From assembly GCF_019649055.1 (NCBI RefSeq), contig NW_026570228.1, forward strand, positions 558,001 through 622,000: a stretch of DNA of 64,000 bases, in the 5' to 3' direction. Position numbers and translations under genes: made by a program. Positions 22,124 through 33,500 of this stretch are shown here, piece by piece. The DNA is from Paramacrobiotus metropolitanus (Eukaryota; Tardigrada; Eutardigrada; Parachela; Macrobiotidae). Numbering within the stretch: position 1 is the stretch's first letter; each line of letters starts with the position of its first letter. The notes beneath the pieces were generated by a model. The model had not been told where the DNA came from and did no database searches. It saw only the letters and a program-made list of their open reading frames with translations.

Positions 22124-23000
22124 CTGCTCTAGATTTGTACGTCGAGGTTGCACCAGTTTTATTGCCTAAATGCCGCCGTTAAAGCTCATGCGTTTGGCCA
22201 TCGCGTGAGTGTATTCGTGGTCAACATTCCATAAGGAAATCGTTAAAGTAACGGCAAGAAACTCATCGAATTTCCTGGCAAGACGTGTCGCCGCTGAATT
22301 TTCCAGCGTGAACGCAGTTTTTATTAGCCATGTTTATTGCTAAATGGAGATAGCTGGGAGTTCGCCGGGACTTTAACGAGCAGTTATTCACCAAAATGTG
22401 ACTGGGTGAAGCGCGTGATCAGACTTTAAGTACTACCTGGGTATCTGTTGGCCGTAAATTGTACTGTTTTTATTCTACTGTCTGGAACAGAATTCCGCTT
22501 AAAATTTATTTAACATAAAAAAATGTTCGCACATCGCTGGAAAAATGGGGTACCACCAGTTCGTTACAACATTAAACAAGCAAAATGTTAATTACGGTAA
22601 CCCTTCTACAAAAAATATACAAGTATTTAATACACTGAACATAGAACAAAAACAGTTAATCACAGTAACAAAATCTCGTTTAACGCTGTTGCTCCATTCA
22701 GTATTTAATGATAAAATTAGAACTGTTAGAGCGTCATTTCTATTAAAACAAACGAGCATCATTAGCTCGTTACAAACACAAACAGAAAAGTCCACTGAGG
22801 CTTTCTAACGAAGATAACCGAGTTTTCCCCGCATTAAAAACGTTTTATTACAATTTACAATAAGTACTGATACAAATGTGTATAAGTACAAACGGCTTAT
22901 CGAAACAGCTTCGCATCTACGGAAAATTAATGTGATATTGCGGGTAACTCGCTGAGTAAAACAATTTTCAGTTCCCGATTTGATCAGTCCCACAAACAAA

Positions 23001-23565
23001 TTATGTCTTCTTCTGTTGCACATCGCGATGAGCGAAAAGATTGAAAAGTGCCGTCAGCGTTTGCAAATTCAACGGCTGACTTCCCTGTTGAGGTTTCGGC
23101 GTCGTGGGCCGCGTGGTAGGCTTTGTCGTCGTTGTCGGCGTGGTCGTCGTTGTCGTGGTCGTTGTTGTTGTTGTTTCGATGTCAGTCCGCTTTCTGGCCA
23201 CCAGGAACATGGAATATTGACGCTGTGCATCATTGAAGCCATCCACCTTGTACACCTTATATGCATAAGGCGCCTTGGGCGATCCGAGAATGCTCAACAA
23301 GGATTGCGCAGTGTCCGCTGACTGAGCTACGAATAGACGCAAATTAATGCAAGCTCTTTTTTTACGAAAATTTCACATACTTAATAAAGCGTTTCTCTCA
23401 CAGAAAGCAGTAAACTAACAATAAATATGAAGAAAATGCGGGAGTAACATGGAGCTTAGCATACGTGCGTATAAACGAAGGACAGAAAGGTCACGCACCT
23501 GACAGCATTCCAAACAATCCGAATAGTACAGTCATAGTTGTGGCAGAGAGGAAAAAAGGCATCAT
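23001..23565 (-). CDS. Secreted threonine-rich (mucin-like) protein, two exons
   Basis: Exon 1 (23565-23499) encodes the leader MMPFFLSATTMTVLFGLFGM and exon 2 (23326-23001) follows after TTCGTAG. The phases join to LSAQSADTAQSLLSILG, giving 130 residues. After a compact region of about 50 residues (KVYKVDGFNDAQRQYSMF) comes a run of 12 threonines and then TTTT, TTRP and TTPKP blocks typical of O-glycosylated mucin linkers, and finally a short amphipathic end LQTLTALFNLFAHRD. Secretion is well supported; function is unknown. The Thr run is a microsatellite-like ACN repeat and may vary in length. A minus-strand AATAAA lies at 22849-22844. Confidence 0.68.
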
Positions 23566-23575
23566 TGCTGAAATT

Positions 23576-24470
23576 TCCTGAATCGGACAGTAAAAAATTT
23601 ATACACATAAGTGTACAGCGTGAGAAGTGAAGTTATAACGTACTAGTAAGCAGTCAGGAAAGATGGTGTCCGAATTTCTTTCAAGATGAACGTTTTATAT
23701 TTCGATTTTCTGCCGATGAAGTACATTTCGTGAAATGGTAATAATCGTTCCGGTGGTAGGAAAGTACGGAAAAACAGCATAGTTTGGCAAAACTCAAGTG
23801 CCACGCTCGTATCTGCACTGTACTATACAGTTATTTAAACTTAATAGTACTACATAGGTTTCCGCGGATTTTCTAATAAGTAGTACGCTGCTTACTTGAC
23901 CTGCGTTTCTCGGCAGCAACGGCATTTCATGGTGGTGGATTGGACAGTAACGACAGTGCAACTGTCTGCGCTTCCTCGAAAGCAGTCATCGGAATTGCTT
24001 GGCTGGCTTCTTCACTAAATTAACGTTAGCTGAATTATTCGAGTGTTTTCCGACTGACCATTCTTTGCTTAATGCATGGTGGGTTATGCACATGCAAAAA
24101 GATGTTTGCTTAATTGCCTTTTCGATTAATTTACGTATTCGAAATCAATGATCGATATCATTGATATTCGGTTTTCTGGTGCAATGTATCAATGTACATA
24201 AAAACTGGATAAAAAACTTAGATACACCATCCTAAAATGAATATATATATAGCTCCAGATACGAGTATCATGCTAATTTACATGTACCCCATGAATTTCG
24301 CTATGTAGCGAGATTTATATATGTGATTAGCCGGCCTGAAAGTGATTGAAAACACAAAAACATGACGACTCGATCGCTGAACCGGTCCATTTTGTGACTT
24401 TTGTCAGCCTCCGATCCTGAAACTCCTCCTTAGGTGCCGGTAGTATGGCAAATTAGCGTATGCAATATGC
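23576..24470. other. Gene-free stretch
   Basis: 5' flank of the Thr-rich gene and AT-rich spacer. No exon, RNA gene or array is seen. Confidence 0.4.
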
Positions 24471-25200
24471 ATCAGGGAAGTGTGCCCGCACTTGTACATG
24501 TGCAAAACTTTCGCTTTCGTGCACTCCCAAACACGTTTTTTGTATTATTATGGCATTCCATAGCCAGATGATTTGTATATACTGGCGAGAAAACCGTTTG
24601 TGCGCGCAACACCCGAGGAGATATCGATGAAATAAAAATTCCAAAAGGTTAAACACACGGAGGAGTACTCGTACCGAAAGTGTCGTTTTCAATCGATACT
24701 GTTCAAACTGTACATGAAAACGCGCATTACGAGGAAGATCATTTTTACACCGAAATGACCGCATTAGCTTTAATCTACCATTTTACTGAAATTGTAAATT
24801 AATCTTTAAATTTTTTAAATTTTATTTTGAAATTTTGAAAAGCATGGCCGAAAGCTGATTCGGTGTAAAAACGATCATTATGGTAAGTAACATGCTCTTC
24901 ATGAAAAATTTCGAGGATCAGTTCATGATAATACTTTTGGTGCAACTCCGTGCGTTTTAAACTTTTTGAAATTACATCACCGATATCTCTCCCAACCGGA
25001 TGTTGCGCGCACAAATAGTTTTCACGCCAGTGTACTGTACTCAGTGTATTTGGCTGTACAATGCTATAAAACAATGCGAAAAAGTGTTTAATAGCGAGCG
25101 AATGCAAAAGTTTGTACATGTACGTACATGTACTCGTTCTATAGAAGTGCACAAGTTTGGTACCACGTACAGTATACAGTACCGGCACACTTCCCTTGAT
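24471..25200. mobile_element. Large foldback element (about 730 bp)
   Basis: The left arm starts ATCAGGGAAGTGTGCC and the right arm on the minus strand starts ATCAAGGGAAGTGTGCC. Matching landmarks continue inward: GTACATGT, then CTGGCGAGAAAACCGTTTGT facing the CTGGCGTGAAAACTATTTGT segment, then GTGCGCGCAACA, GATATCG, and TTCGGTGTAAAAA near the AT-rich centre (around 24790-24840). Arms are about 320 bp and roughly 75-80% alike by eye. The right arm stays open on the minus strand for 129 codons (25188-24799), which I regard as chance. No transposase is present, so it is a non-autonomous foldback element. Confidence 0.75.
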
Positions 25201-26063
25201 TTTTATGTACAGTGTGCGTAGAAGAAACTAATCGGAAAAACCAAAATTTAACGATGTCCATGGCCACATGGTAATAATTTGTGCATTTAGATATACTAAG
25301 AGGGTAATTTGGTATCGTAATAGGGCGGATTAGTGCCCTTGGCAATCATAGTGCCAACCTTCGATGAGCAGTAGATTTATTCGAAGTATTCATATCAATT
25401 ATGTACATTATGCATTCGTGTAAATGTTTAGTTAAAGGGCATGTGCTTCATGATGCTTTTTCTCAGACAGTTTCTCAGACTCCCGTTGCTGGAAACGGAT
25501 TTAAAACAGGAGAAAAAAACTTAAATTCAACCGTTATTTAAAAAAAACAAAATAAATTTAAATTAAATAAAAACATGGAAATGCCAGTCGTTTAATCCGC
25601 AACTACCAAGCGATTGAACTTTTCAAGATTTTCAACCTTAATTCTGCAGATAATTTCGTACCGAACCATGATGCTTAATGATGAAAAAGCCGAGGCCGGC
25701 AACGTTTAATTGTAAGTATATTGTACAACGTGAACGAAGAAACGTACCCGTAAGTATTTCATATACAAGTTCAAAAATACGTATATTAGGAAAAAGATCA
25801 ATATTACGCGCGGCCTCCCCACAGTCTGGAGATCTCTCTAACCAAAAACTTTTAAAAAAACCTGATACCACAGTTAGATCGGCCGTGGTCCAGAACTGCG
25901 TCACATGACTTTTGTTTTTGAATACGTCCGATCAGATTCGTGCCGGCACGATGCCGCAAACGATCCAACCCCGTTTCAAGGTGACCTTGAAACTTTGAAA
26001 AATTTTGCCTGGATACAATACGCAATATAAATTATTAAATACGCAAATTAAACGGAATAAATT
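25201..26063. other. Gene-free stretch
   Basis: AT-rich spacer between the foldback element and the minisatellite. No convincing exon is seen. Confidence 0.4.
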
Positions 26064-26262
26064 GAACTTATTACCGAACTACCACTACTGTCCAGTGAGC
26101 AAAATTGCTAATCGAGTGAGTGAATTACCGAGCTATCACTGCTGTCCAGTGAGCAAAATCGTAATCGAGTGAGTGAATTACCGAGCTATCACTACTGTCC
26201 AGTGAGCAAAATCGCTAATTGACATAGTGAGTGACCGAGCTACCACCACTATCTAGTGCTCA
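26064..26262. repeat. Minisatellite, about 54-bp unit, 3.5 copies
   Basis: The unit reads ATTACCGAGCTATCACTACT GTCCAGTGAGCAAAATCGCT AATCGAGTGAGTGA. Three units are nearly identical and a fourth is diverged and truncated. The same phrases (CCGAGCTACCACTACTGTCC and AGTGAGTGACCGAGCT-like) recur in the array at the right end of the window. Confidence 0.85.
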
Positions 26263-26352
26263 AAACGCATCGATGTACCGATCATATTACCACGAAATAT
26301 AGAAGTGATACTACTAAGTAAATATTCAATCGAAATTTCAAATAAAGTGGCC

Positions 26353-26400
26353 GTGGATCACAAGAAACGCGGAGGCGAAGCCGAGGCTGTTTCTTGTATA
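26353..26400. repeat. Core motif shared with the distant minisatellite
   Basis: GATCACAAGAAACGCGGAGG followed by CGAAGCCGAGG occurs 90 bp after the array, and an almost identical core occurs at 63421-63452 within the second array. Here ACAAGAAAC and GTTTCTTGT flank it, making a hairpin with a GGCGAAGCC tip. Confidence 0.65.
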
Positions 26401-27587
26401 AGAATATCATTCATTAGAATAAGATTCCATAATATTAGATTATGGTGTAGGTATGCTGGTTATACAGTCTGCATATTTTAAAAAAAAGCATGTTTAAAAA
26501 AAAAGCAGAGCATATTTTAAATTTGTACAAAACAAGCACTATCTGATTAGTTATTTAATTTTCATAGGTTTTTATATCCTTTACTGCAGTTTACATGCAC
26601 AGTGATATTATAGATATATTACTAAATAAGTGTAATGTAATATGAATCACGTGCCAACTAAAAATAGATCATTTGCTTAGCATTTTCTTTTACAAGATAT
26701 TTTACAAGATTTCTTTCTTCGTTTAGTTCATTATTACGTCCTTGCAGTAAATAAGTACTATAGTACTGGAATAAGTTTTTCATTGTACGAGTAATTCCGA
26801 TTCTTAATACTTACCAGCAAGGAGGCTGAAAGTAGGCTAAGCCTGTTAGCCGTTGGCCATTTCCACCAATGTCTGCTGGAGTTCACATAATGGAATTATG
26901 AAAATATATCGTGGTCTGTGACTATTTATTCATTCGCGAATGGCACGACTGGCTTACCACAACCACAGCCCACACGTGTCTATGATCTCATCGCAGACAG
27001 ACAGACCCGCTTCGACGTGTGGGCTTGGCTACCACTCGTACTCGCAGTCGTACGGTCTGTCTGTTCTCTCTTGCTTTCTACCCGTCGACCGGTTTGACTG
27101 TGGCGTTTGTACGAGTTTGAAAATCGAAACGCGAGTGACGAGGCCACTTTCCCCAAGCTTCCCTTTTTCCACAAACACTCATCCACTGTCCAGATGAGTA
27201 ACTCTTCCTTTCCCTACAGAGGCAACAGAGCCCCTTGAGAAATTTCATCCCGAGTTACAATAATAAATAGCCCGTCTGTCCAGTTCGTTTACGCTTTAAT
27301 ACAGCTTTCAGCTGCTACACCACAACCAGCCAATCACTAACCGTGACGGTGACGTAATCCCGCCTCTACGTCTCGCCTTGCGCTGTCATTCCGAAAAATT
27401 CTTCGGCAGCTCCATTTTATCGCCATCAACCCAGCGGTTTTTTGGTGGTCGCTGATTCATAACCGATAAAAGCGCTTTGTTTGTAATTCGCGTTCTAACG
27501 CGTTGTCCGCCAACCGCCACCGGGTTTCGAGTGGATGGGCTAATTGACAATGCACACGGATTAATTAATCTCATCCCGGCTGTCAAG
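26401..27587. other. Spacer upstream of the large surface-protein gene
   Basis: AT-rich to about 26900, then more balanced sequence that probably includes the promoter and 5' UTR of the gene beginning at 27588. No clear TATA box or other exon is assigned. Confidence 0.4.
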
Positions 27588-30500
27588 ATGCGATTGCTAA
27601 TGCTCCTGTTGAGCGCGCTGTGTGCTGGCGCTGCACCGAGTAATTCAGGTACGTTATTATGCTGTGTCAATCGCATGACACTCGAATCGGGAATTCTTTT
27701 GATGTAATCGGATCCCGTCGCCACTCTGTGGTGGGGAGGAAAGTGGAATTACTGGTTAAGTGGCCGGTCGCTTTTTGCCGCATTAGCCCGGCTTTTAAGC
27801 GACGGAGTTTTTACGGTCTCTAATGGACGGGGGAATTTGCGTTTGTTTTAGTGGATGGTTGACACACTTACATACATTTTTGTGGGCGCTTGCGCAATCG
27901 ACTGTTGTGTCCTGGAGAACAACTGCTGATTTCGGCGGTGTTTTTGGCCGTTTCTTTTTTGTGTATTTTCAAGTGCGACGCTCAAGTGCGGCGTGTTTTA
28001 TGATTAACGGAGGTTTTCTTGAAAAATGATTGACGCGCCTGTTGTACAGTTTTGAAGTTTTGTAGCGGATTTTTTCTAGGTTAACCAAAGCAGGTGCAAC
28101 AATGAGCTCCGCTTGTTCAGTTTATTTTTACGATTTGAATTTTAGAAACTGGATGAATTAAAATAACTAAATTTAGCCGAATATTTTAAAAACTAATAAA
28201 GATAATTTTTTAAAACAGTTTAATTTAGCCGATCAATTGCGAAATTATTAGAAATTAATTTTACAACAATAAAATATTATCAAATTGTGCTGATTACCAA
28301 AATTAAAATCTTGATTTCTGAAAATAATTTAATCAGATATCTTAAATACTCGTATTACTTTAAGCGTTTTAATTTAGCCGAGTTTATTTTCAAATTTCTG
28401 AAGTAAATCAAGTAATAATGTAAAAAAATTTAGAAAAATAATTTTGTTGAGTAGGAAGTAAATAAAATTTGAACTGCAGAAAAATGGTGAAATTGAATAT
28501 TTTATTTATGGAGGTATCGGTTTTTATTGCGTTGCTCGGACAAAAATCCATTATTATTAGCCCAGTAATGTTCATGACAGTTGGGTTGAAATTCGTCGTT
28601 CATGGATGAAAAATGCAGTGTTAAACGCTAAATAGCATTCTCCGTTGGCCCGGTGGCATCGCGTGCTGGATTGTCCATTTTTCCCAATTATACAAACGAC
28701 AAAGACGCCGTCAAGCAGTGGCAATATCGCATTGCGTGCCGGCAGAATGGCCAGAGTGAAACAGAAACGATTTGGGAATGCGAATTGTTATTTAAAAATG
28801 GTATGCGCACACTCGCTGCTGCCCTTGTTCTCTGCTTGGCTGCATTTCACTTGGAGCACGTCTCTTTTTTGCCGGCATCCATTGCACGAATTCGATCTGT
28901 TGGTTGGCAAAAACACGACAAGCTAATCGCTAATCACCCTTTAATTGAGCCTTAGATGTGACAGGTTTTTAACCGTTCGACATGAAACAGTTTGCGCCAG
29001 GACGTGCTCAAATTAAAAACGTGCGTTTAAAAAAAAATGTGAAAAATATTCATTTTTATTTATTCAGTCATTTTCGACAATTAAAATTTAAAAATTTTAT
29101 AGGTAAATTAAAATACGTAAATACGGTAAAATTGGCAAATTATTTTTCTATAAAGATTTTATTTATTACTGCTGAGAAAAGATTCATTTTAGGTTCACCA
29201 ATTTGAATTTTACTGCTAAGAAGTTACCCGGAAGATTTGTTCCCGATTTATTTAAATTAATTTTGCATTTTACATAAAAAAGTTTGATTTTCAAAATAAA
29301 TTGTTGTTTTTAGTTTTAAATGCAACCGCGGCTGTGTATCCGTAACCTGTAATTATGCGCTAAGGCTATCCAAAATCGTTGCTTTATGAATTTTCCTGCT
29401 AAAATTTTGAGATTTTATCGCCGTGTGCTGCCAAGTATGCCAACGGTTGGGGCCGGCCAAATATGTTATGCGAGAAAAAGGGGAAAAAACGAATAAGTTG
29501 TGCTCTAGATAGCGCAGTGAATAGCCCAGAGAGAGTTTAATGGGGGTTTTTTATGAGTGTCTGCCATCCAAATGGCACTGGGGCCTGCTTGTCTTATCAG
29601 TTGTGGTTATGATGCGGAAAAATGTGCAAATGTGCTGAACGGATGTCGTCGTGGTCAAATGGGCTGATGGAAAGTTCAAAAACCACTCAAAAACGAGCAA
29701 TGTTAGATTTATATGCCGCTCACTTTCATAAATCCCTGTACAATGCCGATGATTATTACGAACACGTACCGAGGAATTTTGAATGCGCAGTGTTCAAGGT
29801 TTAATTTTCGCGCAAATGTTATTAATCCATTTCTCGGTGTTGCAGCATTCGTGTTTAACGGTGTTTCGAACAGGGAAACGGTGTGTCTTGCCAGACAGTA
29901 ATTTCCTCGGTCTGTTTTGTAATCCATCTGTAATTGTTTCGGTTGGCTTTGCGAAAAGTTGAAATAAAACTCAAAAATGTTGAATGTTAGAATTTTATGC
30001 AGCTCAATTTTATAAATCCCTGTGGAACGGTATTGTTTGTGTGGACATGTACCAAGAAATTGAGAATGCGCAGTATTTAAGATTTAAATATCGCGTAAAT
30101 TGTTATTCCCCATTTCTTTTTATGAAATATTCGTGCGGTGTACAGGGAAATGGTGTGTTTGTCGTACAGCACAACTCTCTTTCTTAGTTTTTCATCCATC
30201 TGAGAATTCTTTCGGTTGGCTTTGCGAGAAAATTGGTGTTTTTTCGGCATGCTTTGTGCTGAAATAGGCGTAAAATGGCCGATTTGATCCTGGCGCAGCA
30301 GACAGCACAGATGCGCGCCGGCAAATCCCACCATTCTATTGGCGTTTAATCAGCCTGAAAAATTCATTTAACCATCTTTAAGGCGCAGCGCTGAATGGCT
30401 GTGCACATTTTGATCAGGTGCGATTGTCCGCCTTCTGCTGCCGTACAGGCTTACAGCCGCAAACAATGGGAGGCTAAAAGGGAAAAGTTAAACGCAGTCC

Positions 30501-33500
30501 GTTCTGCTTGACAAGATCAGCGTATCATTTAGCCATTTTCACTGCCGAATAGACAAACGCTGCGTTGTATTGCATATTTTGCCCATTAATGACCATCGTC
30601 CGCCGGGTCAACAATGGGCTGTGGCGCTTGATGAAATTGACATAAAATCACATTAGACTATGTATCGGTGGAGGGATTATCATAACAATGGGGCCTTCTC
30701 TCTAGTTTGCATTCTGTGGTGGACGTTGAGCCGGGCGATGGGGGGAATCGTGAGAATGTGCCTTTTGTGACGCGATCGCCTATTGATAGCCGATTAAATA
30801 AACACTGACACCTTTAATGCCGCAGCCAAAGAATGCTCGACTTTTATGACCGCTGCTCATTATGGCCGATTGTGCAACCTATTATTTGCTATGATAATAA
30901 GTAGCCGTTTTTGTTTCCAGTTGGCGCCCGGTGTAACGAATTTGCATAATTTATTTTTTTGCGTAATTTTTGCTTGCATTTTGTCGGTTATATTTTTCTG
31001 GAATCACTTTTAAAACAAATAATTTAAAAAATAAAGCATTGATTATTAATCAAGTCAGATTTTTGAAATACTCGTACAGTAAATAAAATTAATAAATTTC
31101 ATTGTAATAAAAAATTTTGTTTAGCAGTTTTTTCAGTAATTATTCGATGTTTGCAATTTGTTTTACGCACTGAAAATTTTTCCCTAATGTTTGCAGATAT
31201 TTTAAAAATGTTTTATAATGCAAAAGTATATTTTCGATGTTTTTTAAATGTCTGTTAAATTTATAAACTGTTTATTCAGTTTTTCAGGTTTTGTGATTGT
31301 GTTCAGAATTTTTGCGGATTAAAAAAATTGCTCAAATATTTCCGGGGTAGTTTAAACTGTTTTTGTATAATTTTTGTTTGGGAAAAATGTTTCGAGAATT
31401 AAGAATTTAAGTGGAAAATCTCGTATGCGCATTTCAATGGGCCTACGTTTTTTTTAGTCGTTGTGTAAATTTGGCAGCTGTTCTATATTCGGTAGTGGCA
31501 TGGACCAATTCATCAACGATAAGAATATTTGAATATGGGCTCGTTATGTACATAATGCCAACTGCTGCTCCAGTGCAATCGTTTACCTTGTTTTATGTTG
31601 TCAAGCATCCTCAGCGGAATAAATTGTTATTACTCACTGGGCCCACTTAATAGCGCCCAACACTGGCCGCTTTTGTTCCAGTTACTGCTGCGGCTGAAAC
31701 ACGCGCCCGTACAGTGTGTAAAAAGCCGTTAATCGGCTGCTAAATAGAAATTCACCAGCTGTACCGGTGCTCTATGCTAAAAACCGTCCCGGCATAATTC
31801 CACACCTTTGCTCCAATTATTATGCATGCGTAGAGACGCTAAGTGCCGGCTTTGTCAGTGTTATTAGGACGATGAATGACCGCGCTGTTAATAAATGACT
31901 ATATGTCCGTCTGTGTGTGTGGATTTTAAAATTCTACCCGACCGGATTATAATTCCTACGCCGTGTAAACGACCCGCCTAATCGTATCGTTTTACCTTTC
32001 ATAATTACATAAAATGTAAACGTAGGTGACTAATTTGAATATATGAATATTTTTCATGAGAATAACATCTTGTGATATTTTTCAACTGCAGTATTTCGAT
32101 GAAAAAAATCGTTTAAAATTATTTTGCCCGGAAATAAATAATTTTATTTCCTCTTGTACGATGAAAAATTGTGCTGAAAAAGTTTTAATAAAATAATTTT
32201 TATTATTATATATATATTATTATATTTCATTGTAATATTATTTTTATTATTACTAAAAAGTATTTATTTTTTAAAGAACGAATTAAATAAATGACTATCG
32301 TTATTCACACATTTTCCGTGCTAGTTTTCATAAGAAAGGACAATGTCCTTCCGTGATGATGTATGTGTTTTGGTAGCGGAAAACAAGGCAGGAAATCGGT
32401 GAGCAACTGCTAATTAAGCCGCGATAATCAAAGGGTAACAAAATCTGGCAAAGCGGGAGAGAACGTCGGAGGCCGGCCTGAATTATATTGTAATCGCTCT
32501 GACCTTACGCTTCATTTGACCGGCATAAACATGCCAATGCAATTAGACCACGTGAAAGTAACCGGCTCCGATTTCTCGTGCCAAACAGCGCAGCTTTGTT
32601 TATTTTTCCAGCCGATACAGTATCGCACTTTCATTCAGAAGAAATTAAATGCTGTGAAAATCATTAATCCCGGCGCCACAAATAGTGATTTAATTGTATT
32701 AACTTCCATTGCAACTTCTTGCCAATTTTAATAACCGTAGAAATATTCTTTCTACAATTTTTGTTTATTTTTTATAAACATCCATGTTTGTTGTTGCATG
32801 TAAAACTGTTATTATTTTATTTAAGAAAATTATTTGATTAAAGAGGAATTTATTTTTTTGTTTTGGGGACAAGAAATAATAGTTAATCGTTAAAGAGTAT
32901 TTAAATCAGGGGAATAACAAATCAGCTGTGCGGTGGAATTGTGCAACTCCCCAGTGGATGCTTGATACAGTATCCAAAATCAAATTTGTGCCCTTTGATG
33001 GGCCTATCATGGGAAATGACAGGAAGCGCAGTGGGCTCGTTTTTCACCACATAAAACGTCAGCCGGCATCACTCCGCACTTCCGCCCCGGACCAGAATTG
33101 CAAATGCACTCGAGCAATAAAACACAATTCTCCATAACCTAATTTAACTGAATTTCATCTTTGATTTTGTCCTTTTGTAAATTTTTGATGGAGCTGAGCC
33201 AGTCACAGGCGGAAATTATTTTTATATTCACTGGAAAAAATTCAATATTTAACTATTCATAGACAGCATATTTTGTTTAATTTATTTGAAATGAAATTAA
33301 TTCGCTATTAATTAATTGTAATAGTAAAATTGACTTTTAGGGTTTTGAGTGTACAACACGTGTTATTTATTACAGCTTTGAACGTTCGATTTTCTGCAGT
33401 CTCTTTAAATTTAGTCTCTATTAATTTTCTTGTCGTAAGTATCAGCTGTTTAAATACTTTGATTAAAAGGTTGCTGTTTACATTTTTGATAAGCCTAAGT

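Noticed and set aside
24799-25188. 129-codon minus-strand open frame as a gene
   Set aside because: It lies wholly inside one arm of a foldback element and has no leader, splice sites or recognised motif.
26064-26262. CRISPR-like array
   Set aside because: Units are contiguous and similar throughout, with no unique spacers, and the context is eukaryotic.
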